DNA from: an uncultured Bacteroidota bacterium
Lineage (GTDB): Bacteria > Bacteroidota > Bacteroidia > Bacteroidales > F082
DNA length: 47,843 nt
Assembly (NCBI GenBank): GCA_913055825.1
Contig: CAJXKB010000016.1
Span: 1-47,843, forward strand
Direction: 5' to 3'
Shown piece by piece: positions 1 through 8,347 of the stretch. How positions within the stretch are numbered: position 1 is the first letter of the stretch; each line of letters begins with the position of its first letter. The translations under genes and the position numbers were made by a program. Below the pieces are notes generated by a model, which had not been told where the DNA came from, ran no database searches, and saw only the letters and a program-made list of their open reading frames with translations.

Positions 1-249
1 CAATCCGAATGGAAAGGGCAGACAGGATTTCTAATCCGGTTGGACAAAAATGAAAAAATGAAACATCCAAGATGATTTTTTTAAACCACTTCACACGCGC
101 ATGATTATGAAGTTTCGCTGTACTACAGAAAAACATTATGTCAAACCAAAAACTGTAAAAATCAAAATATCAATTGTTTTAAAAATAAAAACAGAAGAAA
201 CAAGCAGGCCGAATTAGAAATCCTTAGCCCCAAAAGCTTCCGGGAAAAA

Positions 250-340
250 GTTTAGAGTGCCTAAAGTTTAGAGTGCCTAAAGTTAGTTACAATATCCAAT
301 TTTTGACTCCAAACTCCAAATTCCAAATTCCAAACCATAC
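250..340 (+). repeat. Interspersed repeat, copy 1 (GAGTGCCTAAAGTT family)
   Basis: Two tandem TTTAGAGTGCCTAAAG units are followed by GTTACAATATCCAATTTTTG and an ACTCCAAACTCCAAATTCC tract. Nearly the same sequence occurs as its reverse complement at 37126-37203, with only a few substitutions across about 80 bases. A shorter relative lies at 5279-5326. The function is unknown; it behaves like a dispersed intergenic repeat. Confidence 0.75.
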
Positions 341-421
341 AAAAACGCTTGTCATAGTGAACATCGTGGGTTAGCTTGTGTGTTGGCGTGAAGCTATCTC
401 CTTAACAACGCCGTTGGTTTC

Positions 422-568
422 AGGAGATTGCTTCAGTCGTACCTCCTTCGCAATGACGAACGGGTAGTAAAAAATAGTGTTTAACAATGACTGTAAAGTC
501 CTATAAAAATGTTCGTCATGGCGATGAACTTCAAAGGGTTGTGGGGAGAGCGAAGAAGCCATCCCCTT
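422..568. repeat. Paired inverted GCAATGACG-type interspersed repeat
   Basis: The left half (422-460) reads AGGAGATTGCTTCAGTCGTA followed by CCTCCTTCGCAATGACGAAC. The right half (511-568) carries GTTCGTCATGGCGATGAA and AGCGAAGAAGCCATCCCC, the same kind of unit in the opposite orientation. From general knowledge, units of the form GTCATTGCGAGGA..GAAGCAATC are widely dispersed in intergenic regions of Bacteroidota and other bacteria. Whether they move or act as transcript ends is not known to me. Confidence 0.65.
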
Positions 569-831
569 TTGACACGAACCATTAATTCTTTATTGAGGCC
601 ATCAGAAGTTACGGCTTTCTATTGATTCATGTATGCAAGATTTATAACCATTTTGTTTAACCCCTTCTGAGTGTGTCACAGCTTTAATGGTTTCCTCAGA
701 ACATCAAAATAGGAATTAGCCAAGGTTCAGCTTGTTGCAGCAGGTTTTATGTTTGTTAAAATTAATAGGGTTTTAGAATAATTTTACACCTAAAAATTTT
801 GTTAATAAATAAACAAGGCTGAAAGTTTTTA

Positions 832-839
832 TACCTTTG
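832..839 (+). promoter_or_regulatory. Bacteroidota -7 promoter box of pruA
   Basis: TACCTTTG matches the TAnnTTTG consensus and lies 43 bases before the ATG at 883. I see no good -33 TTG at the usual distance of about 20 bases. Confidence 0.6.
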
Positions 840-882
840 CACTGATATTTTAAATAAACAAAAACTAATAAATTAATTGGTT

Positions 883-2514
883 ATGTACAGCAATCTCGAG
901 AGTGTACCGAAAGCTTATAACGAGCCTATTTTGAGCTATAAACCTGGTTCTTCGGAACGTGTTGAGCTCAAATCCATGCTTGCGAAGATGAAGTCGGAGC
1001 AAATAGATATTCCCATGGTTATCGGTGGGGAAAAAATTACAACGGACGAAAAAACAGCCATTCATCCACCGCACGAATTAAAACATACGCTGGGGCATTA
1101 TTACAAAGGTGGTGCAGAACATGTAAAAATGGCTATTGATGCCGCGTTGAAAGCCCGTGAAACCTGGCACAACATGCCTTGGGAGCAACGTGCTGCCATA
1201 TTTTTGCGTGCTGCTGACCTCTTAACAGGTCCGTACCGTGCAAAAATTAATGCTGCTACCATGCTGGCGCAATCCAAAACTGCTTTTCAGGCAGAAATTG
1301 ATGCGGCTTGTGAGTTGGCTGACTTTTTCAGGTTTAATGTGCAGTATATGACTGAAATTTACAGTCAACAGCCCGATTCGGCAAAAGGCACCTGGAACCG
1401 TTTGGAATATCGTCCGTTGGAAGGTTTTGTGTATGCACTGACGCCTTTTAATTTTACATCTATCGCAGGTAACCTGCCGGGAGCACCGGCTTTAATGGGA
1501 AATGTAGTGGTTTGGAAATGTTCGAACACCCAGGTTTATTCTGCCAAAGTAATTATGGATATTTTTGAAGAAGCCGGTTTACCCGCAGGGGTTATTAACC
1601 TGATATTTGTTTCAGGCCCTGTGGCCGGTAAAGTTGTTATGGAACATCCAGATTTTGCCGGATTCCATTTTACGGGTTCCACAGCTGTTTTTCAACATAT
1701 CTGGAAAACCATTGGTTCTAATATTTCCAAATACAAAACGTACCCCCGCATTGTTGGTGAAACCGGAGGTAAAGACTTTGTAATGGTTCACAAATCGGCA
1801 CAGGTTGATCCTGTGGTAACCGCCCTGGTTCGTGGCGCTTTTGAATTTCAAGGACAAAAATGTTCTGCTGCTTCACGTGCTTATGTTCCCGACAATTTGT
1901 GGCCTGAAATAAAAGAAAAGCTAATTGCTCAGATTAAGACCATTAAAATGGGAAGTCCGGAAGATTTCAGTAATTTTATGACTGCTGTAATTGAGGAAGC
2001 CAGTTTTGATAAATTATCCATGTTTATTGACAAAGCCAAAGAAGATGTTGATGCAGAGGTGATTGTGGGTGGCGGTTATGATAAGTCGGAAGGCTATTTT
2101 ATTGAACCCACCGTTATTCAGGCTAAAGACCCGCATTATGTTACCATGGAAGAAGAACTTTTCGGGCCTGTACTTACGATTTATGTTTATGAAGCGGATA
2201 AATTTGAAGAAGCCCTGGAATTGCTTGATTCTACTTCGCCTTATGGCTTAACCGGGGCTGTTTTTGCACAGGATCGTTATGCAGTTGATCTTGCCACCAA
2301 AAAACTGGTAAATGCAGCCGGCAACTTTTACATCAACGACAAGCCTACCGGTGCTGTAGTGGGGCAGCAGCCTTTTGGTGGTTCCCGTGCTTCAGGCACT
2401 AACGACAAAGCCGGTTCGAGCCTTAACCTGATTCGTTGGGTAAGCCCGCGGACAATTAAGGAAACTTTTGTTCCGCCTGCGGATTATCGCTATCCCTTTA
2501 TGGATGAAAAATAA
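883..2514 (+). CDS. pruA: L-glutamate gamma-semialdehyde dehydrogenase (1-pyrroline-5-carboxylate dehydrogenase)
   Basis: This NAD-dependent aldehyde dehydrogenase carries out the second step of proline catabolism, oxidising glutamate-5-semialdehyde to glutamate in the cytoplasm. Counted from ATG 883 (543 residues), the catalytic cysteine is Cys327 in FQGQKCSAASRAY and the general base is Glu293 in VGETGGKDF; the cofactor-binding stretch TPFNFTSIAGNLPGAPALMG is present. The length equals that of the stand-alone P5CDH family, so there is no fused proline dehydrogenase. A TTG two codons upstream (877) is possible, but ATG fits the family better. No proline dehydrogenase gene is adjacent. A strong terminator follows, so the gene is probably transcribed alone. 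Confidence 0.95.
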   Translation: MYSNLESVPKAYNEPILSYKPGSSERVELKSMLAKMKSEQIDIPMVIGGEKITTDEKTAIHPPHELKHTLGHYYKGGAEHVKMAIDAALKARETWHNMPWEQRAAIFLRAADLLTGPYRAKINAATMLAQSKTAFQAEIDAACELADFFRFNVQYMTEIYSQQPDSAKGTWNRLEYRPLEGFVYALTPFNFTSIAGNLPGAPALMGNVVVWKCSNTQVYSAKVIMDIFEEAGLPAGVINLIFVSGPVAGKVVMEHPDFAGFHFTGSTAVFQHIWKTIGSNISKYKTYPRIVGETGGKDFVMVHKSAQVDPVVTALVRGAFEFQGQKCSAASRAYVPDNLWPEIKEKLIAQIKTIKMGSPEDFSNFMTAVIEEASFDKLSMFIDKAKEDVDAEVIVGGGYDKSEGYFIEPTVIQAKDPHYVTMEEELFGPVLTIYVYEADKFEEALELLDSTSPYGLTGAVFAQDRYAVDLATKKLVNAAGNFYINDKPTGAVVGQQPFGGSRASGTNDKAGSSLNLIRWVSPRTIKETFVPPADYRYPFMDEK

Positions 2515-2532
2515 ATAAGATTCATTTGAGTT

Positions 2533-2567
2533 AAAAGCCATCTTTGCATTGTAGGGATGGCTTTTTA
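2533..2567 (+). terminator. Rho-independent terminator after pruA
   Basis: AAAAGCCATC and GATGGCTTTT form a 10-bp stem followed by a T-rich tract, 19 bases after the pruA stop. The promoter of the next gene begins immediately afterwards. Confidence 0.8.
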
Positions 2568-2575
2568 TTTTTCCC

Positions 2576-2583
2576 TATTTTTG
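2576..2583 (+). promoter_or_regulatory. -7 promoter box of the OsmC-like gene
   Basis: TATTTTTG matches TAnnTTTG and lies 27 bases before ATG 2611. It decides the start: an in-frame ATG at 2557 lies upstream of the box and would not be transcribed from it. Confidence 0.6.
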
Positions 2584-2610
2584 CGAAAATTTAAATTAAA
2601 ACAGAAAAAT

Positions 2611-3027
2611 ATGGCAACTAAAGTAAATGTAACCTGGATGGAAGATATGGCTTTTGAAGCCAAAGTAAACGGACATAGTATTATTATTGATGCGGAAGAT
2701 AAAGTTGGCGGTAAAGACCGAGGACCTCGTCCCAAACCATTGACTTTAGTTTCGTTGGCCGGATGTACGGGCATGGACGTAATTTCAATACTTGGAAAGA
2801 TGCGGGTTAAACCCGATTTTTTTGATGTGGAAGTAGAAGGAGAACTTACCGAAGAACATCCCAAATATTTTCACACCATAACCATAAAATATATTTTTAA
2901 AGGGAAAAACCTTCCCATGGATAAACTCGAAAAGGCGGTTAGCTTGTCACAAGACCGGTATTGTGGTGTGAGTGAAATGCTCCGCAAGTCGTCAAAGCTA
3001 ACCCACGAAATTGTGATTCTCGATTAA
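2611..3027 (+). CDS. OsmC family protein
   Basis: This is a small cytoplasmic protein of the OsmC/Ohr superfamily, whose members act as thiol-dependent peroxidases. From ATG 2611 it is 138 residues, normal for the YhfA-like branch. The two redox cysteines are visible: Cys52 in LAGCTGMDV, at the start of the long central helix, and Cys118 in DRYCGVSEM. The N-terminal strand pattern (KVNVTWMEDMAFEAKVNGH) and the RGPRPKPLTL loop are typical. The chosen start follows a TAnnTTTG promoter. The physiological peroxide substrate cannot be read from sequence; whether it is Ohr-like or a general OsmC protein is left open. Confidence 0.9.
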   Translation: MATKVNVTWMEDMAFEAKVNGHSIIIDAEDKVGGKDRGPRPKPLTLVSLAGCTGMDVISILGKMRVKPDFFDVEVEGELTEEHPKYFHTITIKYIFKGKNLPMDKLEKAVSLSQDRYCGVSEMLRKSSKLTHEIVILD

Positions 3028-3087
3028 AGCTATTCACAATAAAATTCAATCCTTTTCTTTCAATAAATAATGGTTATTGAGATTTAT

Positions 3088-3095
3088 TACTTTTG
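3088..3095 (+). promoter_or_regulatory. -7 promoter box of pgpH-like gene
   Basis: TACTTTTG matches TAnnTTTG and ends 18 bases before ATG 3114. No clear -33 element was found. Confidence 0.55.
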
Positions 3096-3113
3096 TAAAC
3101 AGAATACAAAAGC

Positions 3114-5192
3114 ATGAAATCTCTTTTTTCAAAATTACAACAGCATTCCTACGAAATATTAAAAATATTAAGTTTTGTAGTAGCTGTAGTTATAGTAGTT
3201 TGGATCAGTCCGCGCGAGCGTATGTTCAAATACGAATTTCGCATTGGTAAACCGTGGAACCATAAGGACCTGTATGCCCCGTTTGACTTCTCGATTTTGA
3301 AAACAGAAAAGCAACTATCGGATGAAAAGTCGGAGGTGCTTAAAAATTTGAAACCTTATTTTCAGTATGACAGGGCATCAACAATAACGGGCCGTAAACA
3401 ACTGATTCGCAATTTTGGCGAGAGATGGTCGTTTGCTGGTAAAAATAAGGAGAAGACAATTAGTCAGCAGGATTCTATTACTTATCTTGATGCTTTACTG
3501 GCAGTTTACGATCAGGTGGAAAAAGGGATTGTCCGGCTTGACCCGGTGATTGAAGGAAAACCCAAGACCTTTCAAATTAAACTTATTAAGGATAATATAG
3601 TAAGGGATGTGAACCTGGCGCAACTTTACACGGTAAAAGAAGCTGACGATTATGCTATTTCGTATATCCGGCAACTAAACAGTGCGGATAGTGTGTTGTT
3701 ATTTGATATTATTGACAATGCGTTGGTCCAGAATGTAATTTATGATAAATACAAAACTGATTTACTGACCCAGGAAAAGATTTCGAAGATTTCGCCAACG
3801 ATAGGCCTGGTTCAAAAGGGCGAGTTGATTATTTCGCAGGGCGAATTAGTAACGGCCGCAAAGTACCAGGTTCTGGCTTCATTAAAGAAAGAGTATGAAC
3901 AGGACCTTGGGAATTCCGGTGCATGGAAATACGTGTTTGGAGGTAGTTTACTACTGATTTCTTTTTTGTTTTTTATTGAATATTTGTTTCTCAGGGTATT
4001 TGTCCCATCCATATTCAGCGAAATACGGCAATTGCATTTGGTTTTGGGAAGTCAGGTAGCTTTACTGGTAATCTCTTTTTTGGTGTTCTCCTACTATCCC
4101 TCGTGGAGTTATGTGATCCCCTACACGTTGTTGCCCATTGTGATTGCGGCTTTTCTGGAGCGTCGCGGTGCGCTGGTGGTTCATTTAATAACCCTGATGT
4201 TGCTGGGATTTTATGCTCCCAATAGTTTCGAGTTTTTCTACACCCAGTTTATTGCCGGTTTTATTGCCGTATTTTCTATGGGGCAGTTGTCGAAACGCTG
4301 GCACCTTGTTAAAACCTCCCTTTTTGTATTTTTGACTTATCTGTCGGTGTACCTGAGCATGTTGATGATACAGGAAGCCTCCTTTTCGAGTATTTCGGTC
4401 CGGTTTATCTTGATGTTGTCGGGTAGTTCGTTGTTGATTTTGTTGGCTTTCCCGATGATTTTTGTTTATGAAAAGATATTTGGTATGATTACCCAGCTTA
4501 CCCTGCTGGAGCTTTCAAATACCAATAATGAACTTTTGCGTCAACTGGCGGAGAAAGCGCCGGGAACGTTTCAGCATTCGATGCAGGTGGCCAACCTGGC
4601 TTCCGAAGTGTTGTACGTTATTGGTGGCGATGCTTTGCTGGCCCGTACGGGAGCACTTTATCACGATGTGGGAAAGATGAATCACCCCCTCTATTTTGTT
4701 GAGAACCAGTCGTCAGGTATTAACCCCCACGATGAACTGGGTTATGAAGAAAGTGCCAGGATAATTACCGGCCATGTGCTGGATGGTGTTGAAATGGCTC
4801 GCAAGGCGCATCTACCGGAGCAGATTACCGATTTTATCCGGACGCATCACGGAACGCGCAGGGTGGAATATTTCTATCGTCTTGAACGCAAACAGAATCC
4901 CGGGATGGAGGTGAACGAAACGGAATTCCGTTATCACGGGCCGGTTCCCTTTTCGCGTGAAACGGCAGTGGTAATGATGGCTGATTCTGTGGAAGCGGCC
5001 TCGCGAAGCTTAGTTAATCCCAATGAACAAAAAATAAATGATTTGGTTGAAATGATTATAAATTCCATGATCGATACCCTTCAGTTTAACAAAGCACCTA
5101 TTACTTTGCGGGAAATTTCTGTCGCCAAGAAAGTACTGAAAAAGAAATTGGTACACATTCATCACGTACGTATTGCCTATCCTGAGGATTAG
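3114..5192 (+). CDS. pgpH: 7TMR-HD cyclic-di-AMP phosphodiesterase, PgpH type
   Basis: This is a membrane HD-domain phosphodiesterase; characterised PgpH proteins hydrolyse cyclic di-AMP to pApA. Layout of the 692 residues: an N-terminal membrane segment (about 15-33), a large extracytoplasmic 7TM-7TMR_HDED domain (to about 270), seven closely spaced hydrophobic segments (about 275-470), then a cytoplasmic HD domain. Metal-binding residues are visible as His488 in FQHSMQVANLA and His517-Asp518 in YHDVGKMNHP, with a further HxxGxxxA-like helix and RTHHGTRRVEYFY downstream. Length and order match the family. No diadenylate cyclase gene is in the window. It has its own promoter and no close downstream partner. 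Confidence 0.9.
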   Translation: MKSLFSKLQQHSYEILKILSFVVAVVIVVWISPRERMFKYEFRIGKPWNHKDLYAPFDFSILKTEKQLSDEKSEVLKNLKPYFQYDRASTITGRKQLIRNFGERWSFAGKNKEKTISQQDSITYLDALLAVYDQVEKGIVRLDPVIEGKPKTFQIKLIKDNIVRDVNLAQLYTVKEADDYAISYIRQLNSADSVLLFDIIDNALVQNVIYDKYKTDLLTQEKISKISPTIGLVQKGELIISQGELVTAAKYQVLASLKKEYEQDLGNSGAWKYVFGGSLLLISFLFFIEYLFLRVFVPSIFSEIRQLHLVLGSQVALLVISFLVFSYYPSWSYVIPYTLLPIVIAAFLERRGALVVHLITLMLLGFYAPNSFEFFYTQFIAGFIAVFSMGQLSKRWHLVKTSLFVFLTYLSVYLSMLMIQEASFSSISVRFILMLSGSSLLILLAFPMIFVYEKIFGMITQLTLLELSNTNNELLRQLAEKAPGTFQHSMQVANLASEVLYVIGGDALLARTGALYHDVGKMNHPLYFVENQSSGINPHDELGYEESARIITGHVLDGVEMARKAHLPEQITDFIRTHHGTRRVEYFYRLERKQNPGMEVNETEFRYHGPVPFSRETAVVMMADSVEAASRSLVNPNEQKINDLVEMIINSMIDTLQFNKAPITLREISVAKKVLKKKLVHIHHVRIAYPED

Positions 5193-5227
5193 GCGTTTAT
5201 ACAGAAGATATAAAGTTGTATAGTGCT

Positions 5228-5390
5228 CAGCCAGAGCGAGTCTGACGCGGTGCCGGTGCGTGGCGACTTGTGATAAGGGAGTGTCTAAAGTTTGAAGTGC
5301 CTGGAGTTTGGAGTGCCTAAAGTTAGATTTGGAAACCTCTCATCCGGCGCGAGTCCCCTCGCTTTAGGCTTTGCTCCAGACTCTCACTAA
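5228..5390 (+). repeat. Composite intergenic repeat, left copy (modules B, A, C)
   Basis: Module B (5239-5262) contains AGTCTGACGCGG followed by TGCCGGTGCGTG; it matches 8075-8098 with one difference in 24 bases. Module A (5279-5326) is a GAGTGCCTAAAGTT-type unit. Module C (about 5346-5390) contains GAGTCCCCTCGCTTTAGGC and CCAGACTCTCACTAA and matches about 8159-8204. The B-then-C order and orientation are the same at both sites, 2.7 kb apart, so the two copies bracket the genes at 5752-7826. Confidence 0.7.
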
Positions 5391-5429
5391 TGGAAAAAGC
5401 CCACTATATTAAAATTGTAAAAAAACTTG

Positions 5430-5449
5430 TTTTTTTTTTTTTTTTTTTT
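5430..5449 (+). repeat. Homopolymer run of 20 T
   Basis: This is an uninterrupted T tract. Such runs are uncommon in bacterial chromosomes; it may be slippage-prone or affected by sequencing error. Confidence 0.8.
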
Positions 5450-5658
5450 AGAATTGCAAAATAAATCAGCAGAGCCCAAACCACCCTGATGATGAACACC
5501 AAAACAAAATTTTAGTGAATTGAATAAAAATTTGATAAAGGGAGAAAAACACCTCCTTTGATTGAAATGTAGCTGATTATGCGAATAGACAAACACAAAA
5601 CAAAGAAAGGAGGTAAGCTGGCAAAGATACAAATAAATAAATGTTGACAGCGTAATAT

Positions 5659-5666
5659 TATATTTG
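5659..5666 (+). promoter_or_regulatory. Candidate -7 box for the island lipoprotein gene
   Basis: TATATTTG matches TAnnTTTG and lies about 85 bases before ATG 5752. There is no properly spaced -33 element. Confidence 0.45.
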
Positions 5667-5751
5667 CTTCAACCCTAAGCTGTAACGAAAAAATGTCGTT
5701 GCAAAACCCATTTATCACTAAAATAGTAATTAACAATTAAATTGAAAAACA

Positions 5752-7122
5752 ATGAAAAATTTACTCAGTAAAATATTTATTTCTTTAATTTTGATTTTTA
5801 TGGCCTCGGTAATATTTACAAGCTGCAATAAAAACAAAATGATAAGGTCAATTAAACCCAATAAAGATATTAGTGTTGTTAATGGACGATTAAAATTTAC
5901 ATCACTGAATGTTTTTGGTAATACCATAAAAGAAATGAAAGCAAATCCAAATGTAAATCCACAAGAAATGCTTAAAAGTATTTTGGGTGAAAGAAACTAC
6001 GAAAGTTTTAAAAGCACAATGAAAGAAGCAGCAGCGAATGTAATGGATACTCTGGTAGATGATCCCACTTTTGCAAGCGTTTTAAACGATAAACGCGAGG
6101 TACAAGTAGATAGTACTGTTTTCAGGATTACACCTAATGGAACTTTTATATATGTACCGGAAAAAGAAAACAAGGTAGACCAGTTGGCAACCGAAATGCT
6201 TAATGGTAAAAAAATAAATGAAACCCAACAAGAACCATACTTGTACAAGGTGGAGAATGGAATTGAAAGGTATGCGACTTATGAGGAAGCTAGAAATAAT
6301 TCGATTGAATATTCCGGGGGATATGGTGGTGATTCAGATACAGGAAGTTCTGGCAATTCAGGATCATCTGGTAATATAAAAGATATTGAAACACATGTTA
6401 TATCCGTAGAGCAAACAGCACTTGGTAGTTATCTTGGATTTAGCTCTTCATATAAACGATATTTTGATTCAAATCATAGAATTAGATTTAAATTTTCTGC
6501 TCCTAACTTTAAGTTATTTACGTATGTAAATATTAAGGTTAAGTTTCAAAAGAAGAATGGTTTTAATATTTGGTCTAAAACAAACTGCGATAAAATTATA
6601 CTTGGCTGGGATGGATTAATATATGATTTAAGTGACCCTATGCCTGTTCCTCAAAATGGGAATCCAAATAGTTCGAGAATTAATGGTTATAATAATTGGG
6701 CACATGGTTATTGGATTCCTCCGAAGTTGAATAAGAAATACTTAGTTCTGACTATTCCTGGGTTTAGTACAAAAAAATTTACAGTAACATCAAATGATTT
6801 AGCCAAAATGTATAAAGCTATTTTTGATTGGCTAAAAAATAAATTGGATCCGGCAGTAGTGAAAAATTATAATTTGGCTATTATGTCGAATCCAAATGAG
6901 ATTATCCTTGGTAAAACTGAATACATAGAAAAAAATGTAAACAAAATAGGTAGAACCTTTGATTTTACTACTGCAGAAGTTGGTTGGAAAGGCTCATTGG
7001 ATAATGGCTCAGGACATCCAATATTAAAGCTAACAAAAACGATTATGATAAAAAAGGCATCGGTTTATGGTGAAGCTTATTTTAATAACAAATGGTTGGG
7101 GATTAGAATAGAAAAAAATTAG
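5752..7122 (+). CDS. Hypothetical lipoprotein with Gly/Ser-rich linker
   Basis: I do not recognise a family. The N-terminus has a positive start, a hydrophobic stretch and a lipobox (VIFTSCNKNK, Cys25), so it should be a lipoprotein, probably at the outer membrane. Residues about 40-165 form a charged, helix-rich part beginning SVVNGRLKFTSLNVFG, a pattern I associate loosely with Bacteroidota surface lipoproteins. A low-complexity Gly/Ser/Asp linker follows (about 187-206), then a C-terminal half rich in beta-type sequence and aromatic residues (about 210-456). Its base composition looks more AT-rich than that of neighbouring housekeeping genes. It is followed after 56 bases by a barrel gene and bracketed by repeats, which suggests a horizontally gained pair. 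The function is unknown. Confidence 0.7.
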   Translation: MKNLLSKIFISLILIFMASVIFTSCNKNKMIRSIKPNKDISVVNGRLKFTSLNVFGNTIKEMKANPNVNPQEMLKSILGERNYESFKSTMKEAAANVMDTLVDDPTFASVLNDKREVQVDSTVFRITPNGTFIYVPEKENKVDQLATEMLNGKKINETQQEPYLYKVENGIERYATYEEARNNSIEYSGGYGGDSDTGSSGNSGSSGNIKDIETHVISVEQTALGSYLGFSSSYKRYFDSNHRIRFKFSAPNFKLFTYVNIKVKFQKKNGFNIWSKTNCDKIILGWDGLIYDLSDPMPVPQNGNPNSSRINGYNNWAHGYWIPPKLNKKYLVLTIPGFSTKKFTVTSNDLAKMYKAIFDWLKNKLDPAVVKNYNLAIMSNPNEIILGKTEYIEKNVNKIGRTFDFTTAEVGWKGSLDNGSGHPILKLTKTIMIKKASVYGEAYFNNKWLGIRIEKN

Positions 7123-7178
7123 AATATAGAAATGAAAAAACATTATTAATTTTCGGCTTTTATTAAAAATATAAATTT

Positions 7179-7826
7179 ATGAAAAAATTAGGAATTTTTA
7201 TTGTGTTTTTATTACTGATGCAAACTTTATCAGCGCAGACCTATTTTAATAAAATTGGCCTTGATTTTTTTGGTGGTTATATTGTCAATACTCCAAAAAA
7301 GGATTTACCGGGAAACCGGTATAATACTTTAATGAACAGTACCAGTGGTATGTTTGGAATATATTATGAACGTTTTTTGAACAACCCTGCTTTTAGTCTG
7401 AAAACAGGAGCCTATTTTAATTATCAATTTAAGGCTTTGGGCTCCATAAGTATTCCTGTTGAATTTAACGGGGATGTCTTTGGGAAAAGAAGTAAAACTG
7501 TCCTATTTGCGGGATATACGGCCGGATTATGTTTAAATGATGTTTTTTACAATAGTGGAGGAAGCAGGTTTTTTTATGATAACGTCATTTACTATGAAAT
7601 GACTATCAAAAAGCATTTTTATATTGCTCCTTACGTGGGGATTAATGCGGGGATAAATTTTCACAGGTTTGGTTTCACTACGAATGTATTATTCAATTTT
7701 TTTGTCCCTGAATTTGTAAACTACAAAACAGTGTATAAAGATGATCAGGGAAAAGAGATAACCGAATACAACACCAATGATAATTGGGGAATAACATTGC
7801 GTTTTGGTTTGGCTTACCGGTTTTGA
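7179..7826 (+). CDS. Small outer-membrane beta-barrel protein, unknown function
   Basis: The 215-residue product starts with a clear signal peptide (MKKLGIFIVFLLLMQTLSAQ, cleavage after SAQ). The rest alternates hydrophobic and polar residues with many Tyr, Phe and Gly, and ends in the strand-like sequence ITLRFGLAYRF with a terminal Phe, the usual signature of an outer-membrane barrel of about eight strands. No specific family is recognised. It lies 56 bases after the lipoprotein gene on the same strand without a clear promoter between them, so they are probably co-transcribed and may work together at the outer membrane (inference). Confidence 0.7.
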   Translation: MKKLGIFIVFLLLMQTLSAQTYFNKIGLDFFGGYIVNTPKKDLPGNRYNTLMNSTSGMFGIYYERFLNNPAFSLKTGAYFNYQFKALGSISIPVEFNGDVFGKRSKTVLFAGYTAGLCLNDVFYNSGGSRFFYDNVIYYEMTIKKHFYIAPYVGINAGINFHRFGFTTNVLFNFFVPEFVNYKTVYKDDQGKEITEYNTNDNWGITLRFGLAYRF

Positions 7827-7939
7827 AGCATGTTATTAATTCTTTTCGTTCATTCGGACAGGCTATCCGGATGTTTCAGGCAGGGTTTTTTTAATCAACC
7901 CCATTCAGGATTTGTCTTTACTGGAAATTTCTTTTTTCT

Positions 7940-7967
7940 CCTTTCAGGTCGAACAAGACCTGAAAGG
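7940..7967. repeat. Hairpin repeat H1
   Basis: CCTTTCAGGTC and GACCTGAAAGG form a perfect 11-bp stem around a 6-base loop. It is closely related to the hairpin at 8029-8060. The lack of a T tract argues against an ordinary terminator. Confidence 0.7.
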
Positions 7968-8028
7968 TGGGGGTGTAGCATATAATATTATTAATCAGGA
8001 ATATAAGTGGATAAATCAAAATTTTCCC

Positions 8029-8060
8029 AACCTTTCAAGTCGGGTGAGACTTGAAAGGTT
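8029..8060. repeat. Hairpin repeat H2
   Basis: AACCTTTCAAGTC and GACTTGAAAGGTT form a perfect 13-bp stem with loop GGGTGA. It is the same type as H1, with compensating G/A and C/T changes in the stem (AGGTC/GACCT against AAGTC/GACTT), so the pairing itself appears conserved. Confidence 0.75.
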
Positions 8061-8065
8061 AACCT

Positions 8066-8204
8066 CAGTCAGAAAGTCTGACGCGGAGCCGGTGCGTGCC
8101 ACAATGAAGAATGAAAAATTAAGAATGACGAATTACCCTCAAAGCCTTTTTAATCAGCCAGCACGAGTCCCTTCGCTTTAGGCCTTACTTCAGACTCGCG
8201 CTAA
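8066..8204 (+). repeat. Composite intergenic repeat, right copy (modules B and C)
   Basis: Module B (8075-8098, AGTCTGACGCGG then AGCCGGTGCGTG) and module C (about 8159-8204, CACGAGTCCCTTCGCTTTAG and CAGACTCGCGCTAA) repeat the left copy at 5228-5390 in the same order and orientation. Between them lies different sequence instead of module A. Confidence 0.7.
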
Positions 8205-8209
8205 AGGGA

Positions 8210-8347
8210 GTGGCAGGGACAGTAGCGGCAGCCCGGAGACGGGAGGTGCATGTGAAGCTTTGGATGCCGGTGCGACAAGGGAGCGCCCGGCATCATTAGC
8301 TGAACGCACCCCCCGGCGAGGACTATAGCGAATGGCCCGGCAGCCAC
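8210..8347 (+). other. GC-rich structured element (candidate RNA or folded repeat)
   Basis: Complementary segments nest cleanly: GTGGC 8210-8214 with GCCAC 8343-8347; CCCG 8232-8235 with CGGG 8240-8243 around a GAGA (GNRA-type) tetraloop; GGTGC 8245-8249 with GCACC 8306-8310; AGCT 8256-8259 with AGCT 8298-8301; GATGCCGG 8263-8270 with CCGGCATC 8287-8294. It is far more GC-rich than its surroundings. It could be a structured RNA or a palindromic mobile repeat; no known RNA family is recognised. It ends about 80 bases before the riboswitch promoter. Confidence 0.5.

Larger units (their letters stand above)
1..882. other. Non-coding, repeat-rich leader region
   Basis: I see no convincing gene here. 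The stretch holds an imperfect inverted repeat (ATTAGAAATCCT at about 211-222 against its complement at about 26-37), tandem copies of a TTTAGAGTGCCTAAAG unit, a pair of GCAATGACG-type interspersed repeats, and the pruA promoter at the right edge. Short open frames inside it are made of repeat sequence and have no family-like features. Confidence 0.6.
5193..5751. other. Gene-free left flank of the accessory island
   Basis: No credible gene was seen. This 559-base stretch holds the left copy of a composite repeat (5228-5390), a run of twenty T residues (5430-5449), and a candidate promoter (TATATTTG, 5659-5666) for the lipoprotein gene at 5752. Confidence 0.6.

Noticed and set aside
371-562. 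Minus-strand open frame of 63 codons
   Set aside because: It consists almost entirely of the paired GCAATGACG-type repeats and has no signal, domain or promoter.
7912-8181. Plus-strand open frame of 89 codons
   Set aside because: It is built from the two hairpin repeats and the composite repeat; there is no family-like sequence and no promoter.
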